DNA of 64,000 bases, taken from positions 496,001 to 560,000 of the forward strand of contig JAPFFF010000055.1 of assembly GCA_039105265.1 (NCBI GenBank), in the 5' to 3' direction. Under the pieces are notes generated by a model that saw only the letters and a list, made by a program, of their open reading frames with translations, ran no database searches and was not told the DNA's origin. The translations under genes were made by a program, and so were the position numbers. Positions 58,634-64,000 of the stretch are shown here, in pieces (within the stretch, counting starts at the first letter, position 1; every line of letters starts with the position of its first letter). The DNA comes from Tritrichomonas musculus (taxonomy: Eukaryota > Parabasalia > Tritrichomonadida > Tritrichomonadidae).

Positions 58634-60663
58634 ATTCATGAACCAAAATAATTTTTTAAATGATATTTACGATATAACTATGGATAAAATCGATTCGATT
58701 GCTAGAAGAGTTATTGAAGATTTCATTATGAAATCAGATTTTTATCTTTTTATAAAAATCAAACTTATGATAAACTAAGTGATAATTTTGCAAATATCTT
58801 TTTATTGAGTTTAGTAATTCATATATTTACTATATATATTTGATATAAATTATGTTTAATATAAAATAGCAAAATATATTTTAAAAATATCAATACTTTT
58901 GCCAAACTCAATATCTCAAATATTTCGATTATTATTTCATTCTAAATTTAATTGTTATAAATATAAATATATTTTATTTCAAGCGATATTTTTTACTAGC
59001 AAAATTTAAGATAACTTTTAATAAATATAAGATATTTATGCAAATTCAGTAAAAAAAAATAAATATTTAATTTTCTTGAAAATTACCCTCATTTTCTCCA
59101 ATAATATCATAATATTAATGTTTATAGATTGAGTTATATTAGATAAAAGTACTGCTATAAATTTCGTCTTGTTGATTTTGAGAAAATACAGAACCTATTT
59201 TGTTTGGCTTATATCAAGGCATTGATAAAATTCTAAAATAAAAATTTGTAATATCATTTATCGTATATTAAACTAAAAAAAGATATTGCATAGTTTCATT
59301 CATAGGGTCTATGTTTAATGGTATTTTTTTATATGATTAAATGCAAAATATTAAAAATAAAAATATCTTAATAAACATAAAATTACTACTGTATTTACTT
59401 TGTTTGTTTAATTTATATATGAATAAATATAATTTTTTAATTTATTAAAAATCTAAAATTAAAGAAAAGCTATATAAAAAATGTAAATTTTGTTTTAAAT
59501 TTTTCGATGTTGTGTTAAACTTTTCCTAAAGTTTTTTATCAATTCAAATTTTCTGAAGATTGATCTTTTTTAAAATAATAACGATTTTTTATATATTTTT
59601 TTTTCCTATACATTTTAAAAATAATTTTATCTCGAAATTGGTAAGATAATATTTTTTACTCCTCTAACAAATTTTTTAGTAATGATAAAATAAATATTAA
59701 TATATGATATAAAGATTCAAATATGATTTTTTATATAAAAAGTTCTAGTTTACAATTGATTATTAAATAAAATAAAAAGAATTCAATTTCCTCTATATTT
59801 ACAACAATATTAAAACATTTTCTAATTAAATATTAAATAAATCAGTATGATATTTATCATGCATTATTAAAAAAGCTATTTTATATAATATACAGCTGTT
59901 TCGGAAATAGATTAGATTTTTTTGGAAATAAAATAGCATGATTTGAATGGTTTATAAAACCGCTAAAATATTTTTGGAAAAGAAGGGTAGACAGTATTCC
60001 GTTAACAATTTTAAAAACAAAAAAATCGTCAATATTAATTTATTCATCTATTTATTTTGACGAAAAAAATATAAACTATTTTTTAAGATATAGATTCGAT
60101 TATATGCAGAAATAATTTATAAAGTAATGAGATATTTTAATTCTTATTTTTCATAATTGAAAGCTTTACATCATTTTCCTTCAAATTTGAAATGCTTATT
60201 CTTCCAAAATGTATCATAGGAATGCAGTTTTGCAGAGTTAATACCAAAGTGTTTTTGCTATAGAAGGTGGTGTAAAATTTTCGCGAAGTTTTTAACGGTG
60301 GGTTTTTCGCAATGAAGATTGATTATTTTTTTCACAATTAACAACCAAATATACGAAAAATCATACAAATTAATAGATTTATCTGCAGAATTGTACGATA
60401 ATTTATTCATTATTTCATAATAATTGCATTCAAATTTATAATAATCTTCAAATTGAGTCATCTCTAGCAAATGTAAGAAATTATTTACTCATTTTAATAT
60501 GATTTTCTTTTTTTATAAAACATATAACTTAATAGAAAACACAATTCTTTTTTTTTAACTGATTGGTCTTGTATCTAAATTAATGAGGGTTAATTTATAT
60601 TATTTTTTATGTCATGTCGAATTACTCTATTTCTAATTATTATTAGTTTATTTTCTGTTGGCA
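58634..60663. other. Gene-poor AT-rich host DNA
   Basis: No gene recognised. The only ORF of note (60258-60470, minus, 70 codons) has no family features. No RNA gene or element ends found. Confidence 0.5.
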
Positions 60664-62744
60664 TTAAGGGACCACTATCATATTTTTTTGTAAACATTTC
60701 AATATTGAGAAAACTCATAGAAAAGAAAATTCAATAGTTGTTATCTCGGAAAAAGTTTAAAACTTTAAAATTTCACCATTCAATTTTTTTTTCATTCAAT
60801 TTTTTTAAAAGGAAAAATCTATGAAAATTGGATAATTCAAGCTCAAATTAATATATATTAATATTGATCAGCAAACTACTCAAAAGATGTAAAATACGCA
60901 TTTCAAGATTTGGTAGACTTGGTGTTTTAAATTTTGATTCATTTAATTCAAAAAATAATTGCAATGAAAAGAACTGTTCTTTCATTTTTATAATTAAATA
61001 ATATATCACAATAGTTATATTTTAACATAGATATAATTATATGTTCCTTCTTTAAATTTGAAATATTTATATTTTTTGTTCTAAAAAAGATTAAGATAAA
61101 TTTTTCTAAAAGTTTACTCTACATTATTTTAATTAACATATTTTTCGTGTTTATAATTATATATTAATAATATATATATAATTATAAATACTACTATTTC
61201 CAATAATTAACAATATATTTTCATATTTTTTATTTGAATGAAAGAAGCAACTTTTTGAACAATTTTCTGTTCGTTTAAAAAGATGTACCAGTACCATTGA
61301 ATTTTTTTTAATTTTTTTATGAATAATCAATTTAAAAAGTGAAAAATTGAATGAAAATTGCTACTGCAAAATTGGCCCTACCATTTGGCAATTTGATTTA
61401 GCAATATTCAATAAAAAGATGTATATTATGTGAATATCAAGTTTATTTTAAGAGCTTGGCTTAGCATCTTTCGAAATGGAAAATGTATTCAAATTTTCTA
61501 TAAGTAATCACAAAAAAAAAAATTTCAGAGATATTATTTTTTTTATATCAGTAACTTTTTGAATATATGGAAATTATATTTTCAATGTAATAAAATAATC
61601 AATACAAATATTAAATTGATTATTTTCTCAATTATTAAAATATGATTATATATTTATAAAAAAGCAATTATTATAAATGTATCCATTTATTTTTAAATAA
61701 ATATTATATTATAAATAAATAAAAAATATAATTCATGAAACTCTTTTGTAAACCGAAATAACTTAGTCCAGGTACATCTGTTTAAAATTTATTTTCGTTT
61801 GACTTTTTGAGGATTTTCCAGTTCACTTTTTGAGAATTTTCCAGTTCACTTTTTAAATACTTTATTTGTTTAAGTTTTTTAAAAAAAAATTATAAATTTT
61901 CACTTTTTTCCATTATTTTGTTTATTCCAAATGCAAGATTCAAATCAAATAACATCAAGCGATCGATAAATAGTTTCTCCTTTACTAAATATTTTAACTG
62001 ATACCAATGATTTATTTTCATATAACCAAATAGTAGAAGATTTTTACGTTTTACATAAATATATAAGCACATTATTGATTATTTTCAATTAGTTAGTGGT
62101 TTATTTTGTTGCATTACATTTTTTTTCATATTACCAATTAGTAGAAGAAATAACGAACTCAGTTGAAATAAAAAAAGAAGCAAATAATGAAATTACAACA
62201 GAAAATGAAGAATTTTACCAAGAATATGATGATAAAAGCATAGAAAATGATATTGAATTAATTCAAAAATTAATCAATTAATGAAGAAGAAGAAATAAAT
62301 GAAGAAGAGGAAGAAGAAAAGATTGAACAAGAAGAAGAATTAGAAAAACATTAAATAAACAATTGAAGTTTTAGATCTTTTTTTTAGGAAAAAGTATTCA
62401 ATTTTTTTGTAAAGTATTCAATTATATATATTGATAAATATCTCGAAAATTAGTGGATATTATATCATTTTAAATTATATATATAGATATAGATATCATA
62501 TTAAAATATTATATTTGAATATAAAAAGAAAAGTGTGAATAGAAAGAGTTACCATAGCTTTTTTTACTCCTTTCAACTTTTAAATTTTTATTGAAAAAAG
62601 GGAATAAGCTTAAAAGAAGAATAGAAATAAATGATATGTAATTTATATAATTTATATATACCAAAATATAGCAAAAATACTCAAGAAATAATTTTTTTTA
62701 AGTCAATTAATTTTGTGATAACTCATAGAATTTTTAACATTAAG
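60664..62744. mobile_element. Longer relative of the 1754-2091 MITE, right end missing
   Basis: Begins TTAAGGGACCACTATCA with about 117 bp identical to the left part of the short copy. About 1.8 kb later, 62563-62744 matches the right part, then diverges just before the terminal repeat would start. The middle holds a 24-bp direct repeat (ACTTTTTGAG.ATTTTCCAGTTC, about 61802-61850) and coding remnants. Confidence 0.6.
62096..62354 (+). pseudogene. Acidic coding remnant
   Basis: LVEEITNSVEIKKEANNEITT and further acidic residues to a stop at 62281, then Glu-rich code in another frame to 62354 (EEEEINEEEEEEKIEQEEE). One frameshift separates them. It looks like the C-terminal tail of a lost protein; family unknown. 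Confidence 0.3.
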
Positions 62745-64000
62745 CAGAAGTAGGAAATTTTTAAATAATAGAGTTTAAACTTTATAACAATAAATATATA
62801 TTCATTAATAAACATATATGTTAATCAAAGCAATTAATAAGATACAGTAGTGTTTTTAATGTGGTAACGGTATTTAAAGTGGTAACGCTTTCTTTTTAGA
62901 AAAAAAAAATTTAAAAATACAAAATTTAATTTTTTTCAACAAAAAACAGAGTTTATTTAAATTAAATTATATAATAATATTTACCATTATTTATATGATA
63001 TTAATCACAAGGTTGTGTATCTATCTGTCTCAAATCACCAAAGTTTTTCGTCTTTCAATGAAAAAAATTAAAGCATGATTATAAACATGTACATCAAAGT
63101 AATATTTTATTTAAGAATATAAACATATTATATATTATGAGAATATTAATAATTATTAATTAAATTTGTAAAAATAAAATTATTGACTATAAAAACGAGT
63201 ATATCTTTGATTTTTTGGTGACCGTTTACTTTTCATGATAAAGAATTGATTCATTTATCTATAAAATGCTGTTATTTATAAATAATATTTATAAAAACAT
63301 ATTTGCATTTAGAGATGTATTTAACTTATTAGAAGTCAGAGTTGATTTTCATTCTGAGACTTATTGAGAGAACTTTTTCATCATCTTTCAATTTTGCGCT
63401 ATCTTTATCCCGACAACATAACAGATTACAGAAAATTACAAATTAAAAATTAGTTAATAACTATTAAAACATATTTATATATTGACATAATGCAATAAGA
63501 TAATATGTTTTGCACAAGATAATGGTTTATCTTCATTAATTGATAAACGTCCAAAAATTATAAACGAACAGCAAAAGAAATATTCAAATTTTGTTTTTTT
63601 TAGACAATTTTTATCTCTTATGTTTCAGCATTTTATATACATATTTATTTCATTAATAAATTTCATTGATACTTTTTCAAATTCGATTTTTAAAGAAAAA
63701 ATAATCATATTATAATCATTAGATAATTCATCGTTTTTTATTATCAAAATCATTGAATTGATATAATATCGAACTAAAATTCGATATTACATCCTTTTGA
63801 TTCTTTTTGGTGAGAAAGAGAAAAATTATGAAATTTTTTTGCTTACAACTATGTATTTTTCAGTTTTTGAGATCATTATAAGAATAGGAAACTTCTAGTA
63901 TAGATTATTACTTTTATGTTATTATTTTAATAATACAGCGCAATAAACTATATATTTATATAATAAAGATAAATTGATCAATCTTCTAATTTAGGTTATA
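62745..64000. other. Gene-free AT-rich DNA with one element-end-like repeat
   Basis: No ORF or RNA gene. GTGGTAACG occurs twice in direct order at 62861-62869 and 62879-62887, the same doubled-motif plan as the ends of the 25714 and 26553 elements; its inverted partner was not found in the window. Confidence 0.45.

Noticed and set aside
60258-60470. 70-codon minus-strand ORF as a gene
   Set aside because: No family features, no start signal; chance length is possible in this region.

Overview
This window comes from a very AT-rich, apparently intron-poor protist. The host gene families point to a parabasalid (Trichomonas/Tritrichomonas-like trichomonad): BspA-type leucine-rich repeat proteins, DUF3447-type ankyrin proteins, BTB-like proteins with a coiled coil and C-terminal F5/8-type domain, and protein kinase-Sel1 repeat fusions. 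The species cannot be fixed from the sequence alone.

Layout. 1-31.5 kb is host DNA. It holds a BspA gene (5' end outside the window), a 2.2 kb inverted-repeat element, a frameshifted BTB-F5/8 gene, a second BspA gene, a DUF3447 ankyrin gene split by one in-frame stop, an intact ankyrin gene, an intact BTB-coiled coil-F5/8 gene, a long coiled-coil gene, a decayed BspA gene, a 5'-truncated kinase-Sel1 gene, a cullin-like gene split by a 2.07 kb element, and a UBL-UBA (Rad23-like) gene. From 31.5 kb a second kinase-Sel1 gene begins. It is cut first by a 1.94 kb TA-flanked element and then, 67 bp further on, by a complete 23.55 kb Maverick/Polinton DNA transposon (34346-57895). The last Sel1 repeats of that gene reappear at 57.9 kb. 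58.2-64 kb is almost gene-free and holds a short TA-flanked MITE and a longer relative of a MITE seen at 1.75 kb.

The Maverick has inverted repeats of about 806 bp, each with its own copy of a small acidic-protein gene, and a TGGTT(A) target duplication. It encodes a protein-primed family B DNA polymerase, HNH endonuclease, KilA-N protein, basic bZIP-like protein, a probable single jelly-roll (penton-type) protein, a 2257-residue fibre-like protein, a major capsid protein, a packaging ATPase, an integrase and several small virion-type proteins. No adenovirus-type maturation protease was recognised. Its base composition is clearly richer in G+C than the host flanks. Nearly all its reading frames are intact and its two terminal gene copies encode identical proteins, so it looks young. 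The polymerase and integrase would copy and insert it; the ATPase and capsid-type proteins suggest it can form, or once formed, particles.

The strongest new observations are: (i) two independent host genes split by TA-flanked, ORF-poor elements where removing the element plus one TA would bring the halves back into frame; (ii) a 1.1 kb non-coding block in the Maverick with hairpins, a tRNA-like fold and three iterated palindrome modules; (iii) shared promoter-like signals in the Maverick (TATAAATAA box, TATTTTT near starts, fixed 10-nt gene linkers, and a 15-nt divergent promoter); (iv) an integrase with Asn where the third catalytic acid is expected.
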